A stretch of 64,000 bases of DNA from Pseudomonas sp. Q1-7 (GTDB lineage Bacteria > Pseudomonadota > Gammaproteobacteria > Pseudomonadales > Pseudomonadaceae), in assembly GCF_028010285.1 (NCBI RefSeq), contig NZ_CP116304.1, positions 4,294,501-4,358,500 on the forward strand, written 5' to 3'. The position numbers were made by a program, and so were the translations under genes. Numbering within the stretch: the first letter of the stretch is position 1; each line of letters begins with the position of its first letter. Below the pieces are notes generated by a model. That model did no database searches. It was not told the origin of the DNA and saw only the letters and a program-made list of their open reading frames with translations. Below, piece after piece: positions 44,014 to 52,157 of this stretch.

Positions 44014-44490
44014 TTAGAGGATGTAACCGATACCCGCCAGGGTGTCGGTCGAGTTGATCAACTGGATCAGCTTGCGCTGGATCTTGAAGCCCTCGCCTTC
44101 GCGCTTGAGCTGGAAGGTGATGTCGGCGGTGTAGTGCTTGAGCACGTCCTTGCGGAACTCCCGCAGGTTCTGTGCGCAACGCACGGTGACCACGCCGTCG
44201 TCCTCGCCCAGCACGCGGAAGCGCGACAGTGCGCGCACGGTACGGGCGCGTGGGCTGGTGGAGATGGACTCGCCGCCGATCAGGCGCTGCACGCGGAGCT
44301 GGCGCATGTGGTGGTCGTCGTAGGCGTAGTTGAGGGTGTTCTCGAAGTCAGTTTCGTTGGGGTCGATGGGGATGATGTAGGTCCCCTTGTCGGCCCACAG
44401 GGCCAGCCAGGCATCGAACTCGCCGTGGTCGAGCATGTCCGCTTCCTGCCAGATGAAGGCGCTGACGTGGTTGAGCAATTCAAGGTTCAT
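44014..44490 (-). CDS. iacD: Ring-hydroxylating dioxygenase beta subunit, IacD-like
   Basis: A 158-residue beta subunit (NTF2-like fold). LLNHVSAFIWQEADMLDHGEFDAWLALW and GEGFKIQRKLIQLINSTDTL are typical. It is the partner of the alpha subunit encoded 13 bp upstream and is clearly distinct from AntB. Confidence 0.87.
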   Translation of the reverse strand: MNLELLNHVSAFIWQEADMLDHGEFDAWLALWADKGTYIIPIDPNETDFENTLNYAYDDHHMRQLRVQRLIGGESISTSPRARTVRALSRFRVLGEDDGVVTVRCAQNLREFRKDVLKHYTADITFQLKREGEGFKIQRKLIQLINSTDTLAGIGYIL

Positions 44491-44503
44491 GGTCGTTTTC
44501 TCC

Positions 44504-45778
44504 TCACACCGACATCATCTTTTTCCACTGCTGGTAGGCCGCGCGCATGCCGGTCTCGGCGCTCACGTCGCTGACCAGGCCGTCCTCGCTCGGCTTCTCG
44601 CCGGGCAGGCCGCGGTTGAGCATGATCCACAGGTCGGTGCCCGCCTGGGCGCCCTTCTGCACGCGCTCCCAGGCCTCGGAATCGTCCGGGGTGCCGAAGC
44701 CCATGGGGCCCTGGAAGTGTTCGTGCAGGCGCAGGCGGTAGCGGTTGGCCACGGCCGGGCCGCCGTCCATGGTGATCACCGCGTGGTGGATTTCGGTTTC
44801 GTTCACCGAGATCGGTTGCAGCACGCGGAAGAACGCCATGGAGCAGGCCACGTTGGGAAACAGGTTGAGGTTGAAGCCCGAGCCGCCCACGGCGCGGACG
44901 ATGCGGCGCACCTGCTGCTCCTCGATGCCTTCGCCGCGCAGCTCTTCAGCCAGGGCCTCGAAGCGTTCGGGGATCGGCTTGTCCAGGTCGGCTTCCAGGT
45001 CCACCAGCTCGGGGATCATCACCATCACGCTGTGGCCGTTGCCGAGGTCTTCGACGTAGCCCGGGCCCTTCACGAAGTCGAAGAGTTCCAGGGTCTGCTC
45101 GTCCACCGAGGACAGGAAGGACTTGTGCACCAGCGGGAAGTGGTAGGCGTCGGTGGTGTTTTCCAGCTGGATCTTCCAGTTGCCGGGGAAGCGGAAACGG
45201 TGCTCGCCGGACACCTTCACGCCGTAGCCGGCACCCTGCTTCATGAACAGATCGATCCACTTCTTCGCCGGGCCGAGGAAGTCCACCAGCGGCTCGATGT
45301 CGTCCTTGAAGGTGGCGAAGAGCATGCCGTTGTATTCCTCGACGCGCAGGCTCACCAGCGGCAGCTCGCCCTTGTCCAGGCAGTCGGCGTAGCTCTCCGG
45401 GTGCGGCACGCCGCGCAGGCTGCCGTCGAGGGCGTAGCTCCAGCCGTGGTAAGGGCAGACGAAGCTGTTGGTCTTGCCCTTCTTGTGCTCGCAGACGGTG
45501 GCGCCACGGTGGCGGCAACGGTTGAGCAGCACGTGCACGTCCTTCTTGCGGTCACGCACGACGATCACCGGCTGCTTGCCGATGTAGGTGCTCTTGTAGC
45601 TGCCGGCCTCGGGGATTTCGCTGGCGTGGGCGACCCAGATCCAGGTGCTGTAGAAGACCTTTTCCAGCTCTTCGTCGAACAGCCGGGGGTCGGTGTAGAG
45701 GGAGGTGTGCACGCGGTCGTGCAGCACCAGGTCGGCCGGCGAGCTGGCCAGGTTCACGGTTTCGATCAGGTTGGTCAC
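44504..45778 (-). CDS. iacC: Rieske dioxygenase alpha subunit, IacC-like
   Basis: A 424-residue Rieske oxygenase. The [2Fe-2S] ligands are C88/H90 in NRCRHRG and C108/H111 in VCPYHGW; the catalytic iron His residues are in TTDAYHFPLVH. The start is GTG 45778, chosen for GAGGAG five nt upstream; a GTG two codons earlier overlaps that site. In iac clusters this subunit participates in late ring oxidation that yields catechol. It differs strongly from AntA. Confidence 0.87.
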   Translation of the reverse strand: MTNLIETVNLASSPADLVLHDRVHTSLYTDPRLFDEELEKVFYSTWIWVAHASEIPEAGSYKSTYIGKQPVIVVRDRKKDVHVLLNRCRHRGATVCEHKKGKTNSFVCPYHGWSYALDGSLRGVPHPESYADCLDKGELPLVSLRVEEYNGMLFATFKDDIEPLVDFLGPAKKWIDLFMKQGAGYGVKVSGEHRFRFPGNWKIQLENTTDAYHFPLVHKSFLSSVDEQTLELFDFVKGPGYVEDLGNGHSVMVMIPELVDLEADLDKPIPERFEALAEELRGEGIEEQQVRRIVRAVGGSGFNLNLFPNVACSMAFFRVLQPISVNETEIHHAVITMDGGPAVANRYRLRLHEHFQGPMGFGTPDDSEAWERVQKGAQAGTDLWIMLNRGLPGEKPSEDGLVSDVSAETGMRAAYQQWKKMMSV

Positions 45779-45821
45779 GGTCACTCCTCGTCGGCGCAAC
45801 GCGCCGACTCACAGAAAAAGG

Positions 45822-46340
45822 TCATTCGCCGTTCTTGTCCGGCACCGGCAGGTGTGCGTCGCTGTTCCACGCCTCCACTGGCCGGCTGAACAGGTTTTCG
45901 GTCTGGAAATGCGCCATGCGCCAGGCGCCCTCCTCCTCGCGGAATTTCACCGTCAGGCGCGCCGCATTGAGGTGCGAGGCACCGCTGGCAAAGGTCGAGG
46001 TCTGCAACATCACCCAACTGCCGGTGGCTTCGCCGCCCTGGACGCGGATCAGCTCGGAGCAGAGGAAGTGCACGTTCAGGGCAAAGTGCGCCGGCTCGAC
46101 CCTGTAGGTGTCGAACATGGCGGCAATGGCGTCGCGGCCCTGGTAGCCGCCGAAGCTCCTGGCGTACCGGGCGCCCTTGCCTTCCCAGATGGCGTCGGCA
46201 GTGAACAGGCCAGCCAGCTCATCCAGGGGCGTGCGCGCATCCAGGGCGTCGCAGAGCTCCATGTAGCGGTTCATGCAGGCACGCACCGCGTGTTCGCTTT
46301 CCAGTTGGCGCAGGCGCGCTTCGAGGGCTTCGGTCGACAT
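45822..46340 (-). CDS. iacI: SnoaL-like protein, IacI-like
   Basis: A 172-residue NTF2/SnoaL-fold protein. HAVRACMNRYMELCDALDARTPLDELAGLFTADAIW is characteristic of the SnoaL_4 type. It sits between iacB and iacC. IacI is part of known indole-acetate degradation clusters and has been linked to processing of oxindole-type intermediates. The fold assignment is firm and the reaction uncertain. Confidence 0.8.
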   Translation of the reverse strand: MSTEALEARLRQLESEHAVRACMNRYMELCDALDARTPLDELAGLFTADAIWEGKGARYARSFGGYQGRDAIAAMFDTYRVEPAHFALNVHFLCSELIRVQGGEATGSWVMLQTSTFASGASHLNAARLTVKFREEEGAWRMAHFQTENLFSRPVEAWNSDAHLPVPDKNGE

Positions 46341-46345
46341 GGCGG

Positions 46346-46708
46346 TCACGCGCGCTGGATGATCAGTTCGCGGCCGGTACGGGCCTCGACCTTGCAGTAG
46401 CGCCACAGCTTGTAGGGGGTGTCGCCCACTACGGTGGTGCGGAACAGGTTGCAGGCGGCGTGCACGGTTTCGATGTCCGGCACGTCGGCCAGCAGGTAGG
46501 TGGTCCAGGGGTAGCCCGTGCTGGGTCCGACCATGCTCTGGTCGTCGTCCATGTTGCCGAACACCTTCACGCCGGGCAGGTCGTGGATGCCGTTCCACAT
46601 TTCGCTGAAGGCGGCCCAGACCTGCAGTTGCTCTTCGCGCGGGGCGTCGAAGAAGTTCTGGTTGATCCCCATGCAGAAGAGGACGCGCAGGGCTTTTTTC
46701 TCGCTCAT
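46346..46708 (-). CDS. iacB: IacB-like small protein
   Basis: A 120-residue protein with no signal peptide. Text such as VLFCMGINQNFFDAPREEQLQVWAAFSEMWNGIHDLPGVKVFGNMDDD suggests a small alpha/beta (dimeric alpha/beta-barrel-like) fold. It lies between iacA and iacI, where iacB is found in other indole-acetate clusters. Its role is poorly defined. The name rests on position and general resemblance. Confidence 0.72.
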   Translation of the reverse strand: MSEKKALRVLFCMGINQNFFDAPREEQLQVWAAFSEMWNGIHDLPGVKVFGNMDDDQSMVGPSTGYPWTTYLLADVPDIETVHAACNLFRTTVVGDTPYKLWRYCKVEARTGRELIIQRA

Positions 46709-46735
46709 CACAATCACCGATCAGTCAGTTGGAAT

Positions 46736-47908
46736 TCACAGGTAGCCGGGCAGCGGCTTGTTGCCGAAGAAGATCGCCCCGGCGTTCTGGTAGGTCATGT
46801 CGCCCATGAAGGCGTGCTGGGTGATCACCAGGGTGTCGTTGACGAAGCGCGACAGCGGGTTGTCGCGGTAGACGCCGGTCATGCCGGACAGCATCTGCGC
46901 GCTGCGCGCCACTTCGGCGGACACACGGGTGGCATGGGTGGAGGACAGGCGCAGCAGGTTGGTCTGTTCCACGCTCACCGGGTCGCCGGCCAACACGCTG
47001 GCCCAGGCGTTTTCCATGGCTTCGTAGAACCAGGCGCGGGCGGCACGCAGCTCGGCTTCGGCCTTGGCCATCTGCATCTGCGCCAGGGGACGATCGGCCA
47101 GGGCCGGAGCGCCGGTGACCGAGAAGCGGCCGCTGGCCATGCCGCTGAGGTAATCCAGCGCGGCGCGGGCCACGCCCAGGCCGACCACCGAAAGCACCTG
47201 GGTGGCGAAGGACAGCGAGGGGTAGCGGAACATCGGCTCGTCGAGGTTGGACGGACCGCCACGGACGAAGGTCCAGTCCTCGGGCACCACCACGCCTTCG
47301 ATCACCACGTCATGGCTGCCGGTGCCGATCAGGCCGACCACATCCCAGGTTTCCTCGATCTTCACCTTCTCGCGGGGCATCACCGCCAGGCGCGGCAGGC
47401 CGACGGTGTCGCCGTTCTTCGGGCTGATGCCGACGCCGATCAGGCTGGCGCCCATGCAGCCGCTGGAGAACTTCCAGCGGCCGTTGACTTCCAGGCCGCC
47501 ATCGACAAAGGCCGCCGGTTGCGGCGGGAAGATGCCGCCGGCGAAGACCACGTCCGGGCCGTTGGCGTAGACCTTCTCCAGGGTCGCCAAGGGCAGCGCG
47601 GCCAGGTACACCGGGTTCATGCCGAAGCTGGCCACCCAGCCGGCGGAGCCGTCGGCGGCCGAGATGTCTTCCACCATCTGGCAGAAGTCCATGGGCGAAC
47701 GCTGGTCGCCGCCGAAGCGGGTGGGCACCAGGGCGCGGTAGACGCCGAGCGCCTTGAAACGCTCGATCACGTCCTGGGAAATGAACTTCTGCCGGTCGAA
47801 TTCCTCGTGCCGGGCACGCTCGCGGATGTCGGCGAGCAGCGTCTGGAATCCTTCACTCGCGGTGATCGGGGCGGGGCGCTGGTAATCCAGCTCGCTTAGC
47901 GAAGACAT
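46736..47908 (-). CDS. iacA: Acyl-CoA-dehydrogenase-fold flavin monooxygenase, IacA-like
   Basis: A 390-residue protein of the acyl-CoA dehydrogenase/HpaH-HsaA group. Seen are ALVPTRFGGDQRSPMDFCQMVEDISAADGSAGW, VNGRWKFSSGCMGASLIGVG and a helical C-terminal domain. In known iac clusters IacA is the flavin-dependent oxygenase that starts indole-acetate (and indole) attack, using reduced flavin from IacG. The absence of CoA-ester enzymes nearby agrees with a monooxygenase rather than a dehydrogenase role. Confidence 0.87.
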   Translation of the reverse strand: MSSLSELDYQRPAPITASEGFQTLLADIRERARHEEFDRQKFISQDVIERFKALGVYRALVPTRFGGDQRSPMDFCQMVEDISAADGSAGWVASFGMNPVYLAALPLATLEKVYANGPDVVFAGGIFPPQPAAFVDGGLEVNGRWKFSSGCMGASLIGVGISPKNGDTVGLPRLAVMPREKVKIEETWDVVGLIGTGSHDVVIEGVVVPEDWTFVRGGPSNLDEPMFRYPSLSFATQVLSVVGLGVARAALDYLSGMASGRFSVTGAPALADRPLAQMQMAKAEAELRAARAWFYEAMENAWASVLAGDPVSVEQTNLLRLSSTHATRVSAEVARSAQMLSGMTGVYRDNPLSRFVNDTLVITQHAFMGDMTYQNAGAIFFGNKPLPGYL

Positions 47909-47933
47909 GGGGCTCTCCAGGTGGGCTTCTTGG

Positions 47934-49052
47934 TTATTGTCCGAGGCGCCGCAGCAGCTCGCGGGCGACTGCCAGGAGCAGTTCGTCCGCGCCCTTGGCG
48001 GCAATCAGTTGCAGGCCCACCGGCAGCTTCGCGGCGCCCTCGAAGGGGATGCTCAGCGCCGGGTGACCGGTGAGGTTGAAGGGCCGCACGAAGGCGGTCA
48101 TGCCGATGGCCGCGCGGGTATCGGCGGCGTCCACCACCCGCGCCGGGTAGTCGGGCAGGGTCGGCAGGGCGAGGATCGGGCAGCGCGCCAGGGCGGCATC
48201 CACTTCGGCGGTAAAGGCGGCGCGGACGGTTTCCGCGTTGGCCACGGCGGCATCGGTGGTGCTGCTGGCAGCCAGCAGGCGCGAGGCGACATCGGCACCG
48301 ACCAGCCCGGTTTCCACCAGGTGCCCGCAGGCGTTCCAGGTTTCCCGGTTGATGATGGCCAGGCCCGCGTCATAGGCCGCCTGCATACCGGGCAGCGGCT
48401 GGCTTTGGAGGGCGAAGCCGGAGGCTTCCAGTACTGCATCGATGACCGCCTGTACGTCCGGATTGGCCTCGACGGGGACAACGCCGATGTTGAGGTCGCC
48501 TACCGGCGGCAGCGCCTTGAAGGAGGGGTCGATGGACGCCATGGCGTCGATCAGCGCCTGGATGCTGGCCGCGAAGGGACCGACGCAGTCCAGGGAGGAT
48601 TCGGCGGGCATCACGCCAGCGCGGCTGATGCGGCCGAAGCTGGGTTTGAAGCCGAACACGCCGCAGCAGGCGGCGGGCACGCGCACCGAGCCGCCGGTAT
48701 CGGTGCCCAGGGAGAAATCGCAGAGGCCGGCGGCGACGGCGGCGGCCGAGCCGCTGGAGGAGCCGCCGGGAATGCGGCCGGGGTAGCGGGGGTTTGCCGC
48801 GGTGCCGGTCCAGGCATTCAGGCCGGTGGTGCCGAAGGCCAGCTCATGCAGACTGGTCTTGCCGGTGATGCGGCAGCCGGCGTCCAGCAGGGCCTGGATC
48901 ACATCGGCGTGACGCTCGGCGTCCGGCACCTCTTCCAGCGCGCGACTGGAGGCGCGGGTGGGATGGCCGGCGATGTCGATGGTGTCCTTCACCATCACGG
49001 TCAGGCCCGCGCCCCCCAACTCCAGCTTCTCCACCACTATCGTCATCTGCAT
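47934..49052 (-). CDS. iacH: Amidase-signature hydrolase, IacH-like
   Basis: A 372-residue amidase of the Ser-cisSer-Lys family. The Lys is in VMVKDTIDIAG, the cis-Ser in PGGSSSGSAAAVA and the nucleophile Ser in GTDTGGSVRVPA. It is the first gene of the minus-strand iac operon. IacH is a regular member of iac clusters, where its hydrolytic role is not well settled. The start is ambiguous: ATG 49052 was used, with GTG 49055 and ATG 49046 as alternatives and no strong ribosome site. Confidence 0.85.
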   Translation of the reverse strand: MQMTIVVEKLELGGAGLTVMVKDTIDIAGHPTRASSRALEEVPDAERHADVIQALLDAGCRITGKTSLHELAFGTTGLNAWTGTAANPRYPGRIPGGSSSGSAAAVAAGLCDFSLGTDTGGSVRVPAACCGVFGFKPSFGRISRAGVMPAESSLDCVGPFAASIQALIDAMASIDPSFKALPPVGDLNIGVVPVEANPDVQAVIDAVLEASGFALQSQPLPGMQAAYDAGLAIINRETWNACGHLVETGLVGADVASRLLAASSTTDAAVANAETVRAAFTAEVDAALARCPILALPTLPDYPARVVDAADTRAAIGMTAFVRPFNLTGHPALSIPFEGAAKLPVGLQLIAAKGADELLLAVARELLRRLGQ

Positions 49053-49125
49053 CACCCATTGGCGTTCTTGTTCGGTGCTGACTCGGCCACCCGAGGGGTT
49101 GCCGATCGCGTAAATCTAAAATCGG

Positions 49126-49148
49126 AAGAATTACGTGAATTGTCAATT
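49126..49148 (-). promoter_or_regulatory. Candidate iac operon promoter
   Basis: On the minus strand a perfect -35 hexamer TTGACA (49143-49148) is followed after 17 bp by GATTTT (about 49120-49125), a weak -10. The -35 lies inside the 24-bp palindrome at 49135-49158, so a bound repressor would block RNA polymerase. The iacH start is about 70 bp downstream. Confidence 0.45.
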
Positions 49149-49158
49149 GAATTATCAC
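49135..49158. promoter_or_regulatory. 24-bp palindrome, candidate IacR operator
   Basis: GTGA-N4-TCAA directly abuts TTGA-N4-TCAC, a symmetric 24-bp site with 8 matched bases on each side. It is the size and symmetry expected of a MarR-family dimer site and covers the iac -35. A wider perfect pair, ATTACGTGAA (49130-49139) and TTCACGTAAT (49189-49198), overlaps it. The likely partner is the MarR protein at 56622. Confidence 0.55.
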
Positions 49159-49613
49159 TGGAAAAAGAGTGTGTAGATTCGGTGCATTTTCACGTAATCG
49201 AGCACCAGTTCCGTGCAGATTGGTAACAGTGCAAAAAGTCTCTTTTGCGCAGCGAAAGATAAATAAAGTCTTATTTTTCAGTTACTTAAAACGCCGAATA
49301 GAATCCATTTCATTTTATCGAGCGGAAACACCGCCGATTTCAGTCGCCTTCGTCCGTTCGTTTATCGAACAGAAAAGTTGCCTTTCATCGAATTTTTTTC
49401 GCCGCTAAATAAGCAGTTTTTAACCATTAAAAATCATGCTTTTTTGCGAATAAATCCTCCCTGATCACCCCCTCGGAAAGGCCGATTGCCACTGGCATGG
49501 AGGGAATTTTCGGAAGGCGCCGACAGGGGGTTCGGATTAATCCGATTCGAGTCGCAAAGGCACGGGATGACCGGGGTCGGCCCACCCCTGCACCGGCATG
49601 GCGCGGGTTCTTC

Positions 49614-49629
49614 TGGCACGGGAGCTGCA
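49614..49629 (+). promoter_or_regulatory. Sigma-54-like promoter for the second ABC importer
   Basis: TGGCACG, 4 bp, CTGCA gives the GG-N10-GC spacing of sigma-54 (-24/-12) promoters and matches TGGCACG-N4-TTGCA at all but one base. The predicted start near 49640 leaves a ~150-nt leader before the substrate-binding gene. The required enhancer-binding activator is not encoded in the window. Confidence 0.5.
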
Positions 49630-49787
49630 CTCCGCACTCCAGCCGAACGGGATACCCGCCGGCAGCGCCACGCGGCGCCAGAACAACAAGAAGGCGGCAA
49701 GCCCTCCGCGCGCCAGTGCCCCCAGCGGCCTGGAGCGCCCTGCGGATCATTGCCTCTTGAATAGCCTTGCAACCCTCGGAGAACGTC

Positions 49788-50939
49788 ATGCTCTTCAAAC
49801 AAGCCGTGTCCACCCTGCTCCTCAGCGCCGCCTGCATCGCCATTGCCCAGGCGGACGTGAAGGTCGGCGTCATCACCTCCTCCAGCGGCCCCCTGGCCCT
49901 GGTCGGGATTCCGCAAAAGAACTCGACCCCGCTGCTGCCTACCCAGGCCGGCGACCAGAAGGTGACCTACATCCCCCTGGATGACGGCAGCGACCCCACC
50001 GCCACCGTCAAGGCGCTGAAGAAGCTGATCAGCGAAGAGAACGTCGATGCCATCATCGGCCCGAGCGGTTCGCCCAACGCCATGGGCGTGATCCAGTTCG
50101 TCGCCGAGGCTGGCGTGCCACTGCTGGCACCGGTGGGCACCGCCGCCGTGGTGCTGCCGATGAACGAGCAGAAGAAGTGGGTGTTCAAGACCACCCAGAA
50201 CGATGACCTGATCGCCAAGGCCCTGGTGGACGACATGGCCACGCGCGGCGTGAAGACCCTGGGCTTCATCGGCACCGCCGACCCCTACGGCGAGAACTGG
50301 TCCAAGGTCATGGGCGCCCTGGCCGCCGAACACGGCATCAAGCTGGTGGCCAACGAACGCTTCCAGCGCCAGGACACCTCGGTCACCGGGCAGAGCCTGA
50401 AGGTGCTTGCTTCCCGTCCGGACGCCGTGCTGGTGGCCGCGCCCGGCAGCGCGGCGGTGCTGCCGCAGACCACCCTGTTCGACCAGGGCTATCGCGGCCA
50501 GATGTACCAGACCCACGGCGCCGCCCTGCCCGATTTCCTCAAGCTCGGCGGCAAGAAGGTGGAAGGCACCATCCTCGCCGCCAGCCTGATGCTGGTGCTC
50601 GACCAGATCCCCGACGGCCACCCCTCCAAGCAGGTCGCCAGTGAGTACGTGACCGCCTACGAGAAGCTCAACGGCAGCAAGCCGGCGACGTTCGGCGCCA
50701 ACACCTTCGACGCCGGGCTGCTGCTGCAGAAGGCCATCCCCGAAGCGGCCGCCAAGGCCGCACCGGGCACGCCGGAGTTCCGCGCGGCCCTGCGCGACGC
50801 ACTGGAAGCCAGCCACGAAGTGCCGGCCACCCAGGGCGTCTACAACATGACCCCGGACGACCACAGCGGCTTCGACGAGCGCGGCCGCGAGCTGATCCAG
50901 GTGAAGAACGGCAACTGGACCCTGCTCGGCCGCAACTGA
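49788..50939 (+). CDS. HAAT-type ABC substrate-binding protein (auxin locus)
   Basis: A 383-residue exported binding protein. ATG 49788 follows CGGAG at 7 nt; the signal peptide MLFKQAVSTLLLSAACIAIAQA precedes mature DVKVGVITSSSGPLALVG. IIGPSGSPNAMGVIQFVAEAGVPLLAP is typical of Peripla_BP_6. It heads a second, complete branched-chain-type importer, divergent from the iac genes, which suggests indole-acetate or another aromatic acid as ligand. It is only distantly similar to the binding protein at 28388. Confidence 0.9.
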   Translation: MLFKQAVSTLLLSAACIAIAQADVKVGVITSSSGPLALVGIPQKNSTPLLPTQAGDQKVTYIPLDDGSDPTATVKALKKLISEENVDAIIGPSGSPNAMGVIQFVAEAGVPLLAPVGTAAVVLPMNEQKKWVFKTTQNDDLIAKALVDDMATRGVKTLGFIGTADPYGENWSKVMGALAAEHGIKLVANERFQRQDTSVTGQSLKVLASRPDAVLVAAPGSAAVLPQTTLFDQGYRGQMYQTHGAALPDFLKLGGKKVEGTILAASLMLVLDQIPDGHPSKQVASEYVTAYEKLNGSKPATFGANTFDAGLLLQKAIPEAAAKAAPGTPEFRAALRDALEASHEVPATQGVYNMTPDDHSGFDERGRELIQVKNGNWTLLGRN

Positions 50940-51119
50940 TCCGGGTCGAGCGCCGACGGTGGATGAAAAAAGCATCATCCACCCTACGCCAGGCACTGAC
51001 CTTCCCGCTCCGTAGGGTGGACATCGTTCTTCATGTCCACCTTTCGGGGCCCGGATGGAGCACCGATGGCGGATGAAGCCCCCTCTTCCGCCCTACGTAT
51101 CGCAACAAGAGTTCCCACC
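50940..51119. repeat. GTAGGGTGGA-type repeats before the permease
   Basis: This gap contains a hairpin (GGTGGATGA 50958-50966 with TCATCCACC 50975-50983) and two further CGTAGGGTGGA/CACCCTACG-like stretches reaching to CCCTACG near 51091. They resemble dispersed repeats rather than gene-specific signals. They separate the binding-protein gene from its permeases. Confidence 0.5.
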
Positions 51120-52157
51120 ATGAATTTCCAGATAGCCCTGCTGCTCGGCCAGGACGGCATCACCAACGGCGCGATCTATGCGCTGCTGGCCTTGTCGATC
51201 CTGCTGGTCTTCACCGTCACCCGCATCCTGCTGATTCCCCAGGGCGAGTTCGTCACCTATGGCGCGCTGACCATGGCCGCCCTGCAGGCGGGCCAGCCCA
51301 CCGCGCTGGTCTGGCTGCTGCTCGTCCTGACCCTGGCCGACTGCGCCATGGACCTGTTCGATGCCACCCGCAACGGACGCGGCTTCCGCTTCCCGAAATG
51401 GATAGCCGCCAAGCTCGCCTACGCCCTGGTCCTGGTCGGGCTGGTGCGCAGCCTGCCGCTGGCCGAGCTGCCGATGGCGGTGCAGGCCCTGCTCACCCTG
51501 GCCCTGGTGGTGCCGCTGGGGCCGCAGCTCTACCGCCTGGTGTTCCAGCCGCTGGCCTCCGCCAGCGCCCTGGTGCTGCTGATCGTCTCCATCGCCGTGC
51601 ACGTGGCCATGGTGGGCATCGGCCTGCTCATGTTCGGCCCGGAAGGCGCACGTACCGCGCCCTTCTCCGAAGCCGGCCTGACCCTCGGCCCGGTGACCTT
51701 CAACAGCCAGACGCTGTGGGTGATCGCGGTGTCCCTGGCGCTGATCATCGGCCTGTTCCTGTTCTTCGAGCGCAGCCTCTATGGCAAGGCCCTGCGCGCC
51801 ACCGCGGTGAACCGCCTGGGTGCGCGGCTGATGGGCATCTCGCCGACCCTGGCGGGCAAGGCCACCTTCGCCCTGGCCACCTTCATCGGTGCGCTGTCGG
51901 GCATCCTCATCGCCCCCATCACCACGCTGTACTTCGACTCCGGCTTCGTCATCAGCCTCAAGGGCTTCGTCGGCGCCATCATCGGCGGCCTGGTGAGCTA
52001 CCCGGTGGCGGCCCTCGGCGCCCTGGGCGTCGGCCTGATCGAGGCGTTCTCGATGTTCTGGGCCAGCACCTACAAGGAGATCATCGTCTTCACCCTGATC
52101 ATCCCCTTCCTGCTCTGGCGCTCCCTCACCCGCCGTCACGTGGAGGACGATGAATGA
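51120..52157 (+). CDS. HAAT ABC permease, LivH type, enlarged
   Basis: A 345-residue permease, about 40 residues longer than usual LivH proteins. The standard N-terminus (DGITNGAIYALLALSILLVFTVTRILLIPQGEFV) and the conserved FVGAIIGGLVSYPVAALGALGVGLIEA loop are present. The additional residues form extra hydrophobic/amphipathic segments at about 60-130. ATG 51120 was chosen because upstream in-frame codons lie in repeat sequence. It overlaps the next gene by 4 bp. Confidence 0.9.
   Translation: MNFQIALLLGQDGITNGAIYALLALSILLVFTVTRILLIPQGEFVTYGALTMAALQAGQPTALVWLLLVLTLADCAMDLFDATRNGRGFRFPKWIAAKLAYALVLVGLVRSLPLAELPMAVQALLTLALVVPLGPQLYRLVFQPLASASALVLLIVSIAVHVAMVGIGLLMFGPEGARTAPFSEAGLTLGPVTFNSQTLWVIAVSLALIIGLFLFFERSLYGKALRATAVNRLGARLMGISPTLAGKATFALATFIGALSGILIAPITTLYFDSGFVISLKGFVGAIIGGLVSYPVAALGALGVGLIEAFSMFWASTYKEIIVFTLIIPFLLWRSLTRRHVEDDE

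Larger units (their letters stand above)
49053..49787. other. iac/ABC divergent intergenic region with low-GC core
   Basis: About 735 bp between the divergent iac operon and the second ABC importer. The part from about 49105 to 49450 is strikingly AT-rich for this genome, with runs of A and T. It holds the candidate iac promoter and operator. The remaining GC-rich part holds a sigma-54-like promoter. No coding sequence is convincing. Confidence 0.6.

Noticed and set aside
46736-47908. A true fatty-acid acyl-CoA dehydrogenase
   Set aside because: No CoA ligase, hydratase or thiolase is nearby. The gene sits with a flavin reductase and ring oxygenase, so an IacA/HsaA-type flavin monooxygenase fits better.
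49493-49508. A second sigma-54 promoter at TGGCATGG
   Set aside because: The GC doublet is absent at the required 10-bp spacing, unlike the nearby site at 49614.
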